Below are positions 1 to 7,958 of a DNA stretch of 64,000 nt, one piece after another. Under the pieces are notes generated by a model that was not told the origin of the DNA, did no database searches, and saw only the letters and a program-made list of their open reading frames with translations. The stretch lies in contig NZ_NCQY01000002.1 of assembly GCF_002894645.1 (NCBI RefSeq), positions 365,871 to 429,870 on the forward strand, written 5' to 3'. Source of the DNA: Salinibacter altiplanensis. Its GTDB lineage: Bacteria > Bacteroidota > Rhodothermia > Rhodothermales > Salinibacteraceae. The position numbers were made by a program, and so were the translations under genes. The first letter of the stretch is position 1. Every line of letters starts with the position of its first letter.

Positions 1-115
1 GGGCGTGAGAAGTCGCAAGAACGTCGTGGGCATGGCACGAGGGAACGGCAAGAGAAACAGTTCGGGCGTCGAGAAGGCCGGACGGGTTGGACCAGCGGTC
101 CATGAGGCCAAGGGG

Positions 116-403
116 TTACTCGGCGTCGAGGGACCCGGGCCCCGCAATGCTTCCATCACGGGTTTCGTACCACTCGATTTCGAGTTCGAGGCTGATCTCA
201 GAAGAGCCCCGATCGTTTGACTCCCGTTCAAGTTCCACCTCGAATTCGACGTGGTCGGGTACACGGATCGTCGTGGATTGCTCGTCGGAGGAGAAGTCGA
301 GCTCCCCGGAGCTGTCCAGTTCATCCGCCACGGTACGAAGGTAGGTGGCCACGTCCGCACGGGACATGTCGCGGTCGAATTCGTAGAGCGTATCGTCAGG
401 CAT
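116..403 (-). CDS. amphi-Trp domain protein
   Basis: A 95-residue, very acidic protein. The N-terminal half (about residues 1-50) looks like a short helical segment beginning MPDDTLYEFDRDMSR. The C-terminal half alternates charged and hydrophobic residues as in beta strands and ends with the segment LELEIEWYE. This pattern matches the amphi-Trp family, small proteins known mainly from haloarchaea and a few halophilic bacteria. Their function is not established. It stands alone on the minus strand, divergent from the Mrp operon. What is seen is the strand pattern and acidity; the family call rests on recognition. Nothing indicates a membrane segment or signal peptide, so it is probably cytoplasmic. 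Confidence 0.75.
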   Translation of the reverse strand: MPDDTLYEFDRDMSRADVATYLRTVADELDSSGELDFSSDEQSTTIRVPDHVEFEVELERESNDRGSSEISLELEIEWYETRDGSIAGPGSLDAE

Positions 404-670
404 TGTCGGGAAAGGTGTTCAGAAGAAAGTACCGAACAGATACCAGGGCACATACACGGCTCCGAGGCGTCCGTTCATCCGTCGTGGGTGAAGAATTGAG
501 GGACAGCTGCCGGTCGCCCAAAATCTTGAGGTCTCGGTGAATGGGGTGAGACTTCACGTGCTAGCGCTTACCCTATACGGTGGAAAATTACAGGCAAGTC
601 CTCGCCGTGAGTGTCTATTGGCGTGCGAGGGGGCATCCACTCGTCGTTTGCAAGAGTTGGGACCGGTGTT

Positions 671-979
671 ATGGTAGAGCTTAGCGGTGCTCCGGCCTGG
701 TTTGCGTCCGCGTGTCTGGTCGCAATTGCCTTCTCGCTCGTGATGACGGTGATTCGACTGCTGCGCGGGCCTACGCTGCCGGACCGAGTGGTCTCATTGG
801 ACCTCGTGGCCTACCAGGCCGTCGCCTTCATGCTCGTCTACGCCGTGCTCACGGGGCAGCCCGCCTTCCTGGACGTGTCGCTCGTGTTGGCCCTCGTGGC
901 CTTTCTCGGAACGGTCGCGTTCGCCCGGTACATCGAGTACTTTTCGATTGGGGAGGAGGCCGCCCAGGCGTCGGAATAG
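671..979 (+). CDS. mrpF: Na+/H+ antiporter subunit MrpF
   Basis: Small membrane subunit of the multi-subunit Mrp (Mnh) Na+/H+ antiporter, 102 residues with three hydrophobic segments. The loop RGPTLPDRVVSLD after the first segment is the hallmark of MrpF. I chose the ATG at 671 because the in-frame codons upstream (from 611) give a Ser/Arg-rich stretch unlike any MrpF N-terminus. It is the first gene of the operon, followed 44 bp later by mrpG. Usual Mrp operons run A-G, so F and G in front of A is a circular permutation. In a halophile the complex would export Na+ using the proton gradient. Confidence 0.9.
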   Translation: MVELSGAPAWFASACLVAIAFSLVMTVIRLLRGPTLPDRVVSLDLVAYQAVAFMLVYAVLTGQPAFLDVSLVLALVAFLGTVAFARYIEYFSIGEEAAQASE

Positions 980-1023
980 CGGCTCGGGCCCGTCCTGCAC
1001 TCTTAACAGATCCAAATTCTGTT

Positions 1024-1428
1024 ATGCTTGCCCAACAGGTTGTGGGGATCTTTTTGGTGGGCGCGGGCACGTTTTTCGTGTCTGTGGCGGGGCTCGGGGT
1101 GCTGCGGCTGCCGGACGTGTACATGCGTCTCCATGCCTCGACCAAGGCCGGTACCCTCGGGGTGGCCTTGAATGCCGCCGGCCTGGCGGTCTTTTATCCG
1201 GACCTGGGCATTTTTACGCGTGCCTCCGCCCTCGTGCTCTTCCTCCTCCTCACGGCCCCTGTTGCTGCTCACATGATCGGGCGGGCCTCCTACTTTGCCC
1301 GGGAAGAGATGGGGATTGCCGTCTGGGACGGCACAGTTGTGGATCACATGCTCGACCACCGGGGGGAGGCGTTGTTCTCCGCCAGAACCGGGGAGGACGA
1401 CCCCCGCTCCCCGGGGGCAGCGTCCTGA
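1024..1428 (+). CDS. mrpG: Na+/H+ antiporter subunit MrpG
   Basis: MrpG (MnhG) subunit, 134 residues. Three membrane helices are visible, with the conserved LRLPDVYMRLHASTKAGTLG loop between helices one and two. The C-terminal tail of about 40 residues is hydrophilic and acidic and longer than in typical 100-120 residue homologs. The ATG at 1024 begins MLAQQVVGIFLVGAG, the usual type of first helix. It lies between mrpF and mrpA in one transcription unit. There is no Shine-Dalgarno motif upstream. Confidence 0.9.
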   Translation: MLAQQVVGIFLVGAGTFFVSVAGLGVLRLPDVYMRLHASTKAGTLGVALNAAGLAVFYPDLGIFTRASALVLFLLLTAPVAAHMIGRASYFAREEMGIAVWDGTVVDHMLDHRGEALFSARTGEDDPRSPGAAS

Positions 1429-1493
1429 ATCTAGACCCTGCGATGGGGAAAGACCGCCGATTGTCTCGTTTCTTGGGTTGACCGACGCTGATC

Positions 1494-3878
1494 ATGGCGA
1501 TCCTGTTTGCCGTCTTCTCGGGCTTTGTGCTCGCCCTTGCCTCCCCCTGGCTGACACAGTACACGGGCCGGGCCACAGGGTGGGTGTATGGGCTGCTGCC
1601 GGCCGCCATCACGGGAACGCTTGCCACGCTCGTGGGGGAAGTGGCAGCGGGAGAGACGTTGCGGGTGTCCTACGCCTGGGTGCCGGGACTGAACGTCAAC
1701 CTGTCGTTCTACGTCGATGGGCTGAGTCTCTTCTTTGCCCTCCTCATCACCGGCATCGGCACGCTGATCTACGTCTACGCCGGGGGCTATCTGAAGGGCC
1801 ACCACCATCTGGGGCGCTTCTTCAGCTACCTGTCGATGTTCATGGCCGCCATGGTGGGGCTCGTCCTGGCGGACAACCTGATCACATTCTATGTCTTCTT
1901 CGAGCTGACGAGCTTCGCCTCGTTCGTCCTGATCGGGTTCAACCACGACGAGGCCCCCTCGCGGCGGGCGGCCTGGCAGGCGCTGCTGGTGACCAAGGCG
2001 GGCGGCCTCGCGCTGCTCGTTGGGTTCATCCTCATGCAGCAGGCGACGGGGACCTTTCAGATCTCCGCGATCTTGGAGTCCGGCGACCTGATTCGGCAGC
2101 ACAGCTTCTACCTGCCCATCGTCCTGCTGGTGCTGGCCGGGGCGTTTACGAAGTCGGCGCAATTTCCCTTTTATTTCTGGCTGCCCAACGCCATGGAGGC
2201 GCCCACGCCGGTGAGCGCCTACCTTCACTCCGCGACAATGGTAAAGGCCGGCATCTACGTGATGGCCCGCTTTCATCCCGTGCTGTCGGGAACCGATCTC
2301 TGGATGTGGGTCGTGGGGGGCATCGGGGCCCTCACGATGCTCCTCAGCGCCTGGCTCGCCCTGCAGTACACCGATATGAAGGCGATCCTGGCCTATACCA
2401 CCATCATGGCCCTCGGGCTCCTGACGATGCTCTTGGGGCTGGGGACCGAGGTCGCCGTGGAGGCCTGTATGGTGTTCATTCTGGTGCATGCCTTCTACAA
2501 GGCGGCCCTCTTCATGGTGGCGGGGGCGATTGACCATGAAGTGCACGTCCGCGACATCACGAAGCTGGGTGGCCTGTGGACCCGGATGCCCGTGACCGGG
2601 GCGGCGGCGGCCCTCGCCGCCCTGTCGATGGCGGGCATCCCGCCGTTTTTCGGGTTCGTGGGGAAGGAGCTGATCTACGAGGCGGCGACTCACTTCGACC
2701 CGGCCACGGTGGCGGTCACGGTCGTCTCGGTGCTGGCGAACGTGGCACTGGTCGCCTCCGCTGGCCTGCTGGTGGTCCGGCCCTTCTTCGGGGAGCTGAA
2801 CGACGTGACGAAGCACGCCCACCGGCCGGACGCCGGGCTCTGGTTTGGGCCGGTCGTTCTTGCCGTCTTCAGCGTCGGGCTCGGCCTGGCGCCGGGGCTG
2901 CTCGACGCCGCGTTCCTCGGCCCGTCGGCCGGGACGGTCCTGGGCGCGTCGATCGCGCCGCACCTCGCCCTCTGGCACGGATTTACCCTGGAGCTGGGGC
3001 TCAGTGCTGTGACCGTGGCGGCGGGCGTGGGGACGTACCTCGCCTGGACCGCGCTCCGTACCAACACGGCCTTCCAGCAGCTTGAGCGCTGGCTCGGCAC
3101 GGGGCTCGATCACGGATACGACAACGTCGTCGACGGACTTTTGGGCGTGGGGCGGTGGCAGACGAGCGTGCTCCAGAGTGGGGTCCTGCGCCGCTACCTC
3201 TCAACCGTCCTGGGGACGACCATTGTCCTCGTGGGGGCCGCCTTCTACCACTACGGGTTCTTCGGCGGGCCGATATCGGTGGCTGACGTGCGGCCTCACG
3301 AGTGGGTGCTGGCGATCTTGTCGGTGGTGGGGGCATTCGGGACGTTGTTCTTCCGGTCCCGAATTGGGCTCATCACGTCGCTCGGCGTCTCCGGCTTTGG
3401 CATCGCGCTGCTCTTTTTGGCGTTCGGCGCGCCGGACCTTGCCAAGACGCAGTTTCTGATCGAGACGCTGACGGTCATACTCGTCGTGCTCATCTTGACC
3501 ACGGTTTCGAGCGTCGAGGGGACGCTCACGGCGAGCCAGAAGGCGACGAACGGAGCAGTGGCCGTGGGAATGGGGGTTGTAGTGTCGGGGCTGATCCTGG
3601 CCGTACTCAAGCTGCCCTTCGAGAACCCGATGGGCGACTATTACGCTCAAAACACGTACGTGGAGGGGGAGGGGCACAACATCGTCAACACCATTCTGGT
3701 CGACTTCCGGGCGCTCGACACCCTCGGAGAGATCACCGTGTTGCTGGTGGCCGGCTTTGGCATCTATGCGCTGCTGCGCACGGGGACCGCCCCGGATCCC
3801 AACGCCGAGCACGAGCCGCCGCCCGAAGACGCATCCGCGCCGATCGAACAAGCCGAACAGACCCAACAGGTACCGTGA
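1494..3878 (+). CDS. mrpA: Na+/H+ antiporter subunit MrpA
   Basis: Largest Mrp subunit, 794 residues and full length for the family. It is homologous to the NuoL-type proton channels of complex I. The N-terminal two thirds is the antiporter-like channel; it shows [13 protein letters not shown], which carries the channel glutamate, and a Lys in LVTKAGG. The last 200 residues hold the MrpA-specific C-terminal domain (DUF4040-like), for example [17 protein letters not shown], and a final helix near [15 protein letters not shown]. The stop overlaps the mrpB start (GTGA), implying translational coupling. The absence of quinone-module and Fe-S subunits nearby, and the presence of E, F and G, separate it from complex I. 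Confidence 0.95.
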   Translation: MAILFAVFSGFVLALASPWLTQYTGRATGWVYGLLPAAITGTLATLVGEVAAGETLRVSYAWVPGLNVNLSFYVDGLSLFFALLITGIGTLIYVYAGGYLKGHHHLGRFFSYLSMFMAAMVGLVLADNLITFYVFFELTSFASFVLIGFNHDEAPSRRAAWQALLVTKAGGLALLVGFILMQQATGTFQISAILESGDLIRQHSFYLPIVLLVLAGAFTKSAQFPFYFWLPNAMEAPTPVSAYLHSATMVKAGIYVMARFHPVLSGTDLWMWVVGGIGALTMLLSAWLALQYTDMKAILAYTTIMALGLLTMLLGLGTEVAVEACMVFILVHAFYKAALFMVAGAIDHEVHVRDITKLGGLWTRMPVTGAAAALAALSMAGIPPFFGFVGKELIYEAATHFDPATVAVTVVSVLANVALVASAGLLVVRPFFGELNDVTKHAHRPDAGLWFGPVVLAVFSVGLGLAPGLLDAAFLGPSAGTVLGASIAPHLALWHGFTLELGLSAVTVAAGVGTYLAWTALRTNTAFQQLERWLGTGLDHGYDNVVDGLLGVGRWQTSVLQSGVLRRYLSTVLGTTIVLVGAAFYHYGFFGGPISVADVRPHEWVLAILSVVGAFGTLFFRSRIGLITSLGVSGFGIALLFLAFGAPDLAKTQFLIETLTVILVVLILTTVSSVEGTLTASQKATNGAVAVGMGVVVSGLILAVLKLPFENPMGDYYAQNTYVEGEGHNIVNTILVDFRALDTLGEITVLLVAGFGIYALLRTGTAPDPNAEHEPPPEDASAPIEQAEQTQQVP

Positions 3879-4312
3879 GGTTTTCCGTCATTTTGCGCAC
3901 CGCGGCGCGCCTTCTGGTGCCGCTGATACTGCTGTTTTCGGTGTTCCTGCTTCTTCGTGGGCACAACGAGACCGGGGGCGGCTTCATTGGGGGGCTCGTG
4001 GCCGGCATTTCGTTTGCCCTCTATGCGATCGCGTACGGAACGGCGGCCTCCCGAGAGTCGCTCCGGGCCCGGCCCCAGCGGCTGATGGCCGTGGGCCTCG
4101 GCATCGCGGTGCTGAGCGGGCTGCTGCCTCTGTTTGGAGGGGGGACCCTGCTCGAAGGGATCTGGGTGAAATGGGGAGGGCTGAAGGTGGGGACCCCGGT
4201 TCTGTTCGACGTAGGGGTGTACCTGCTGGTCATTGGCCTGACGCTCGTGATCGTCTACGAGCTGGAGGAGCACAACCCTGGACTGTTTCCGCAGTCGGTC
4301 GCTCCCGAGTAG
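3875..4312 (+). CDS. mrpB: Na+/H+ antiporter subunit MrpB
   Basis: MrpB subunit, 145 residues with four membrane helices and the family motif [15 protein letters not shown] near residue 30. The start is the GTG at 3875, which overlaps the mrpA stop codon. This gives the expected N-terminus [16 protein letters not shown]. It ends with an acidic cytoplasmic tail. A 43-bp gap separates it from mrpC. Confidence 0.93.
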   Translation: MRFSVILRTAARLLVPLILLFSVFLLLRGHNETGGGFIGGLVAGISFALYAIAYGTAASRESLRARPQRLMAVGLGIAVLSGLLPLFGGGTLLEGIWVKWGGLKVGTPVLFDVGVYLLVIGLTLVIVYELEEHNPGLFPQSVAPE

Positions 4313-4355
4313 ACATCCCGTTCGACTGGCCCTCTCACGAATCGTACACGGCGCA

Positions 4356-4712
4356 ATGGAAACCCTCCTCGCCCTCGTTACCGGCGCGATGGTCGCCATC
4401 AGCGTCTATCTGCTGTTGCAGCGCGACCTGGTGCGAAAGATTATCGGCGTGGTCATCTTGTCGAACGGCATTCACCTGTTGATCTTCGCGGTGGGCCGAA
4501 TGACGCGGGCCGCGTCGCCGCTCATTCCCTCGGGGGAGAAGTACCCCCCCGAGGTCGTTGCGAATCCGCTCTCCCAGGCCCTCATCCTGACGGCCATCGT
4601 GATCGGGTTCGGGCTGCTGGCGTTCTCGCTCGTGCTCATCTACCGGCTGCACGAGTCCTACCAGTCGGCCGACGCCGACGTGCTCATCGAGGCGACGCTC
4701 GGCGACGAGTAG
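4356..4712 (+). CDS. mrpC: Na+/H+ antiporter subunit MrpC
   Basis: MrpC (MnhC), 118 residues, homologous to NuoK. Three hydrophobic helices are present. It carries the family features VVILSNGIHLLIFAVG and the Pro-rich extracellular loop with PEVVANPLSQALILTAIVIGF split around residues 65-90. Starts at ATG 4356, with no Shine-Dalgarno motif. Part of the mrp operon between B and D. Confidence 0.95.
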   Translation: METLLALVTGAMVAISVYLLLQRDLVRKIIGVVILSNGIHLLIFAVGRMTRAASPLIPSGEKYPPEVVANPLSQALILTAIVIGFGLLAFSLVLIYRLHESYQSADADVLIEATLGDE

Positions 4713-4757
4713 TTCCCCCCCGACCATTTCTGCCTGTTGAACTGATCGCCCTGGTTC

Positions 4758-6326
4758 ATGTCCGCCCATCTCCTTCTCATCCTGCCGCTGATCATCCCGT
4801 TTGTGGCGGCGGTGGCGGCGCTCTTGTTCGCCCGATGGCCCACGGTGCAGAAGGGCATCAACATTGCCAGCATGGGGGGCATCTTGGCGGCGTCGCTGGG
4901 GCTCCTGTCCCGAATTACGGAGCAGGGCATCCAGGTGACTACGATTGGGGACTGGCCGGTTCCATTCGGGATCGTGTTTGTGGTGGATCACCTGAGCGTC
5001 GTTATGCTTATCGTGTCCGCCATCATTGGGGTGGCCGTGGCCGTCTACGCCGTGCCCGACGTTGACGATGCCCGGGTGCGGTTTGGGTTCTACCCGTTCT
5101 TCAACCTACTCATGATCGGGATTAACGGGGCGTTCCTAACGGGGGACCTCTTCAACCTCTACGTGTGGTTCGAGGTCATGCTGATTTCCTCGTTTGTGCT
5201 GATCGTGCTGGGCAACACGGACGAACAGCTCGCCGGAGCGGTCAAGTACGTCGTCATCAACCTGGTGTCGTCGCTGCTCTTCCTGTCGGGCGTCGGGCTG
5301 GTGTACGGAATGACGGGCACACTCAACATGGCCGAGCTCTCGCTGGCCCTCTCGGAGGTCGGCCAGCCGGGCCTGGTGACGGTGGTGGCGATGCTGTTCC
5401 TGATTTCCTTCGGCATCAAGGCGGCCCTGTTTCCGCTCTTTTTCTGGCTGCCAGCCTCCTACCACACCCCGCCTGCGTCGGTCTCGGCCTTCTTTGCGGG
5501 CCTGCTGACCAAGGTGGGGGTGTACGCGCTCTTTCGCGTCTTCACGCTGCTGTTTACCCAGGACGTGGGCTACACCCATACGCTCCTGCTGTGGGGGGCG
5601 GGGCTCACCATGGTGACGGGCGTGCTCGGCGCCGCTGTCCAGAACGACTTCCGGCGCGTGCTGTCCTTCCACATCGTCAGCCAGATCGGCTACATGATCA
5701 TGGGGCTCGCGCTGTACACGCCGCTGGCCATCCTGGGGGGCGTGTTCTACATCGTCCACCACATCATTGTAAAGGCAAACCTGTTTCTCGTCAGCGGGGT
5801 GGCGAAGCGGCTGCGGGGCTCCTTTCGCCTAAAGTCGCTCCAGGGCCTCTACGCATACCATCCCTGGCTGGCGACCCTTTTCATCATTCCGGCGTTCTCG
5901 CTGGCCGGCTTTCCGCCGCTCTCCGGCTTCTGGGCGAAGCTGATCCTGACGATTGCCGGCATCGAGACGGGCGCCTACTGGATTGTGGCCGTGGCTGTGG
6001 CCGTGGGGCTCTTTACCATGTTCTCGATGACGAAGATTTGGGTGAAGGCCTTTCTCCCGGGGGGCGGGGGCGAGATGGCGGACGCGGTGTCGTCGATGGG
6101 CCTGGGCACGCGTGTGATGTACGTGCCGATTGCTGGGCTCGCGGCCCTTACGATCATGATTAGCGTCTTTGCCGGGCCGGTGTACGACCTCGCCGAGCGT
6201 TCGGCGGACGAGCTCTACAATTCCTCTGAATACGTCGAAGCGGTGCTCAACCATGAAGAATCTGCTGCTGACGCTGGTCCTCGCCCTGGTGTGGACGGCC
6301 GTCCAGGGCGCGTTCACGCTCGGTAA
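4758..6326 (+). CDS. mrpD: Na+/H+ antiporter subunit MrpD
   Basis: MrpD, 522 residues, second NuoM/N-like channel subunit of the antiporter. The segment NLYVWFEVMLISSF carries the key glutamate, and GIKAALFPLFFWLPASYHT carries the channel lysine. Homologs usually stop shortly after a sequence like EYVEAVL. Here the frame continues a further 24 or so residues, rich in Arg, Gly and Pro, into the next gene. The overlap with mrpE is 74 bp. That tail looks like a lost stop codon rather than conserved sequence. Confidence 0.95.
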   Translation: MSAHLLLILPLIIPFVAAVAALLFARWPTVQKGINIASMGGILAASLGLLSRITEQGIQVTTIGDWPVPFGIVFVVDHLSVVMLIVSAIIGVAVAVYAVPDVDDARVRFGFYPFFNLLMIGINGAFLTGDLFNLYVWFEVMLISSFVLIVLGNTDEQLAGAVKYVVINLVSSLLFLSGVGLVYGMTGTLNMAELSLALSEVGQPGLVTVVAMLFLISFGIKAALFPLFFWLPASYHTPPASVSAFFAGLLTKVGVYALFRVFTLLFTQDVGYTHTLLLWGAGLTMVTGVLGAAVQNDFRRVLSFHIVSQIGYMIMGLALYTPLAILGGVFYIVHHIIVKANLFLVSGVAKRLRGSFRLKSLQGLYAYHPWLATLFIIPAFSLAGFPPLSGFWAKLILTIAGIETGAYWIVAVAVAVGLFTMFSMTKIWVKAFLPGGGGEMADAVSSMGLGTRVMYVPIAGLAALTIMISVFAGPVYDLAERSADELYNSSEYVEAVLNHEESAADAGPRPGVDGRPGRVHAR

Positions 6327-6783
6327 CTTCGCGTTCGGCTTCGTGCTTGCGTACGCGGTGCTCCGAATGCTGCGGCCCCTGTTGGGGGAGGCCAGTTACG
6401 ACCGGCGTCTCTGGTACAAAGTGGTCCTGGCGGGCTTCTTCGTCAAGGAGCTGATCAGTTCGAGCGTCCGGGTGGCGACGGAAGTGATCACGCCGGGCTA
6501 CCACATGCGGGCGGGCATCCTTGCCGTGCCCCTTTCCGTACGGTCGGACCTGGGCATCACCCTCTTTGCGAACTTCATCTCACTGACCCCGGGCACGCTG
6601 AGCCTCGACGTGTCCGAGGACCGGGAGTACCTCTACATCCACGCGATGTACATCGATCAGGGGGAGGAGGAAGACGTTCTGCATCTGAAGCGCACGCTGG
6701 AGCGCCGTATCATTCTTGCACTGGGGGCGGAATCGACCGAGGCACCACCGCCCCCCGGCTCCGACGCGGCCTCTGCCTCGTAG
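6253..6783 (+). CDS. mrpE: Na+/H+ antiporter subunit MrpE
   Basis: MrpE, 176 residues: two N-terminal membrane helices, then a cytoplasmic domain with the characteristic FANFISLTPGTLSLDVS segment. The ATG at 6253 gives the normal N-terminus MKNLLLTLVLALVWTA; in-frame codons upstream give unrelated polar sequence. It starts 74 bp inside mrpD, so its translation is probably coupled to mrpD. The last 25 residues are Pro/Ser/Ala-rich and variable. It closes the operon; the next gene converges from the other strand 47 bp away. Confidence 0.93.
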   Translation: MKNLLLTLVLALVWTAVQGAFTLGNFAFGFVLAYAVLRMLRPLLGEASYDRRLWYKVVLAGFFVKELISSSVRVATEVITPGYHMRAGILAVPLSVRSDLGITLFANFISLTPGTLSLDVSEDREYLYIHAMYIDQGEEEDVLHLKRTLERRIILALGAESTEAPPPPGSDAASAS

Positions 6784-6829
6784 GTCTCATTGGGAAGACT
6801 TGTGCCCGCGGACGTGCCCCCCGAAGGCA

Positions 6830-7615
6830 CTACGAGGCTTGCCATCGGCGGAGGAGCCAGGCTCCCAGGGCGGCGCCCCCCAGCCCTAACAACAGCGGTG
6901 CAAGGGAGGGGCGAGAGACGAGGTCCGGATCAACGAGTCCACTCGTGCGCCCAACGTCTTCGATCTGCGGTACGGCGAGGGTGCCTTCCATCGTAGAGGT
7001 GGTGGCGGCTTGCACGGCGGCGGCCGCGACGAATTCGACGGGCAGTGGGCGCCCTGCGTCCGACGCATACGGATGGGGATGGAGCCCCTGGCCCTGGCTC
7101 AGGACGGCGGCGAGCGTCGAGGTCCCGGTCCTGCGGTCTCCGTAGACGAGGTTGGGACGGAGCGTGGCGGTCCGGAGGGGTGGGTAGTCTTCCCGAAGGC
7201 TACGTTCGGCCCGGCGCTTGGCCGACAGGAAGGGGGAGGGGATGAGGGGCGGTTTGTCGCGCACCGAGAGAAACACGAAGGCGTCGACACCGGCCGCGAC
7301 GGCCTCCTCGGCCGCGAGCAGCGCCGACTCTGCATTCACGCGGTCGAAGGTGACGCCGTCATTGGGGCGTTCGCGGAGGGTGGCGATGGTGTGCACCACC
7401 GCGTCGGCGTCCTGGAGCAGGTCGCGCCAGGTGTCCGGGGCGAACACGTCGGCCGCGCGCCATGTCACGTCCTGAACCCAGGGGTGTCGAGCGGGCGTGA
7501 GGGCGGGCCGGCCGGTGCGCCCGAAGGCGGCCACCTCGTGTCCGTTCTGGACGGCGACGCGGCAAATTTCGGTGCCGATGAACCCATTGCCGCCGGGAAC
7601 AACGAGTGTGGCCAC
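6830..7615 (-). CDS. NAD(P)-binding epimerase/NDUFA9-like protein
   Basis: A 261-residue short-chain, atypical-SDR-like protein. The Rossmann motif GGNGFIGTEI is at residues 8-17. The segment DADAVVHTIATLRERP follows around residue 70, and the later FLSAKRRAERSLRE stands where the SDR Tyr-x-x-x-Lys would be; the Lys is kept but the Tyr is not obvious. This resembles the NDUFA9/NmrA-type reductases that bind NAD(P)H without a clear dehydrogenase activity. About 20 hydrophobic residues near the C-terminus (LAPLLLGLGGAALGAWLL) suggest a membrane anchor. It is convergent with mrpE. Substrate unknown. Confidence 0.75.
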   Translation of the reverse strand: MATLVVPGGNGFIGTEICRVAVQNGHEVAAFGRTGRPALTPARHPWVQDVTWRAADVFAPDTWRDLLQDADAVVHTIATLRERPNDGVTFDRVNAESALLAAEEAVAAGVDAFVFLSVRDKPPLIPSPFLSAKRRAERSLREDYPPLRTATLRPNLVYGDRRTGTSTLAAVLSQGQGLHPHPYASDAGRPLPVEFVAAAAVQAATTSTMEGTLAVPQIEDVGRTSGLVDPDLVSRPSLAPLLLGLGGAALGAWLLRRWQAS

Positions 7616-7958
7616 GGGAGGGGGACGAGGCTGGTGAAGAAAAGCAATCTGCGGGGCCGACGCCTCCGTGGGCGCCTCTTTGCACGGACGACACAGGGGG
7701 CGGAGGGGTTCCGGGTCGGAACGAGCCGCGCTCCCGGAAGAGTAGGGACTCGTGCGGAGCGTGCGCTACGGATGGGCGTCCGGCCCGATGAGAGGGACTG
7801 ATCTCTGGACGGGCTACGCTGGGTGGAGACACAGGGTCTGTACGGACCGAAAAGATTCGATGCAACGTGTCTTCGCATTGTCCGTAACTTTTTGCGGAAG
7901 CGCTTCCTAAGTTTGCCCGGCCCCTTCCGCGAGTCTCCTTCACAACCGTTCTTCCCTC
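7616..7958. other. intergenic region between divergent genes
   Basis: 343 bp between the NDUFA9-like gene and icmF, which diverge. No convincing small gene is seen. The region should carry both promoters, but I find no consensus -35/-10 pair. A perfect 12-bp palindrome at 7896-7907 (GGAAGCGCTTCC) lies 52 bp before the icmF ATG and is the only clear operator-like element. Confidence 0.5.
7896..7907. promoter_or_regulatory. candidate operator palindrome upstream of icmF
   Basis: Perfect inverted repeat GGAAGCGCTTCC with a central CG, 52 bp before the icmF start. Symmetric sites with a central CG are typical of LacI/GalR-type and some TetR-type repressors. No regulator gene lies nearby, so the role is only inferred. 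Confidence 0.3.

Noticed and set aside
1431-3113. Long minus-strand ORF opposite mrpA, and similar long ORFs opposite icmF and the trp genes
   Set aside because: They are frame shadows caused by high GC content: Arg/His/Gly-rich, no family motifs, opposite clearly conserved genes.
671-6783. Complex I (NADH dehydrogenase) gene cluster
   Set aside because: NuoL/K/N-like subunits occur, but MrpB, E, F and G are present and no Fe-S or quinone-module genes are, so it is an Mrp antiporter.
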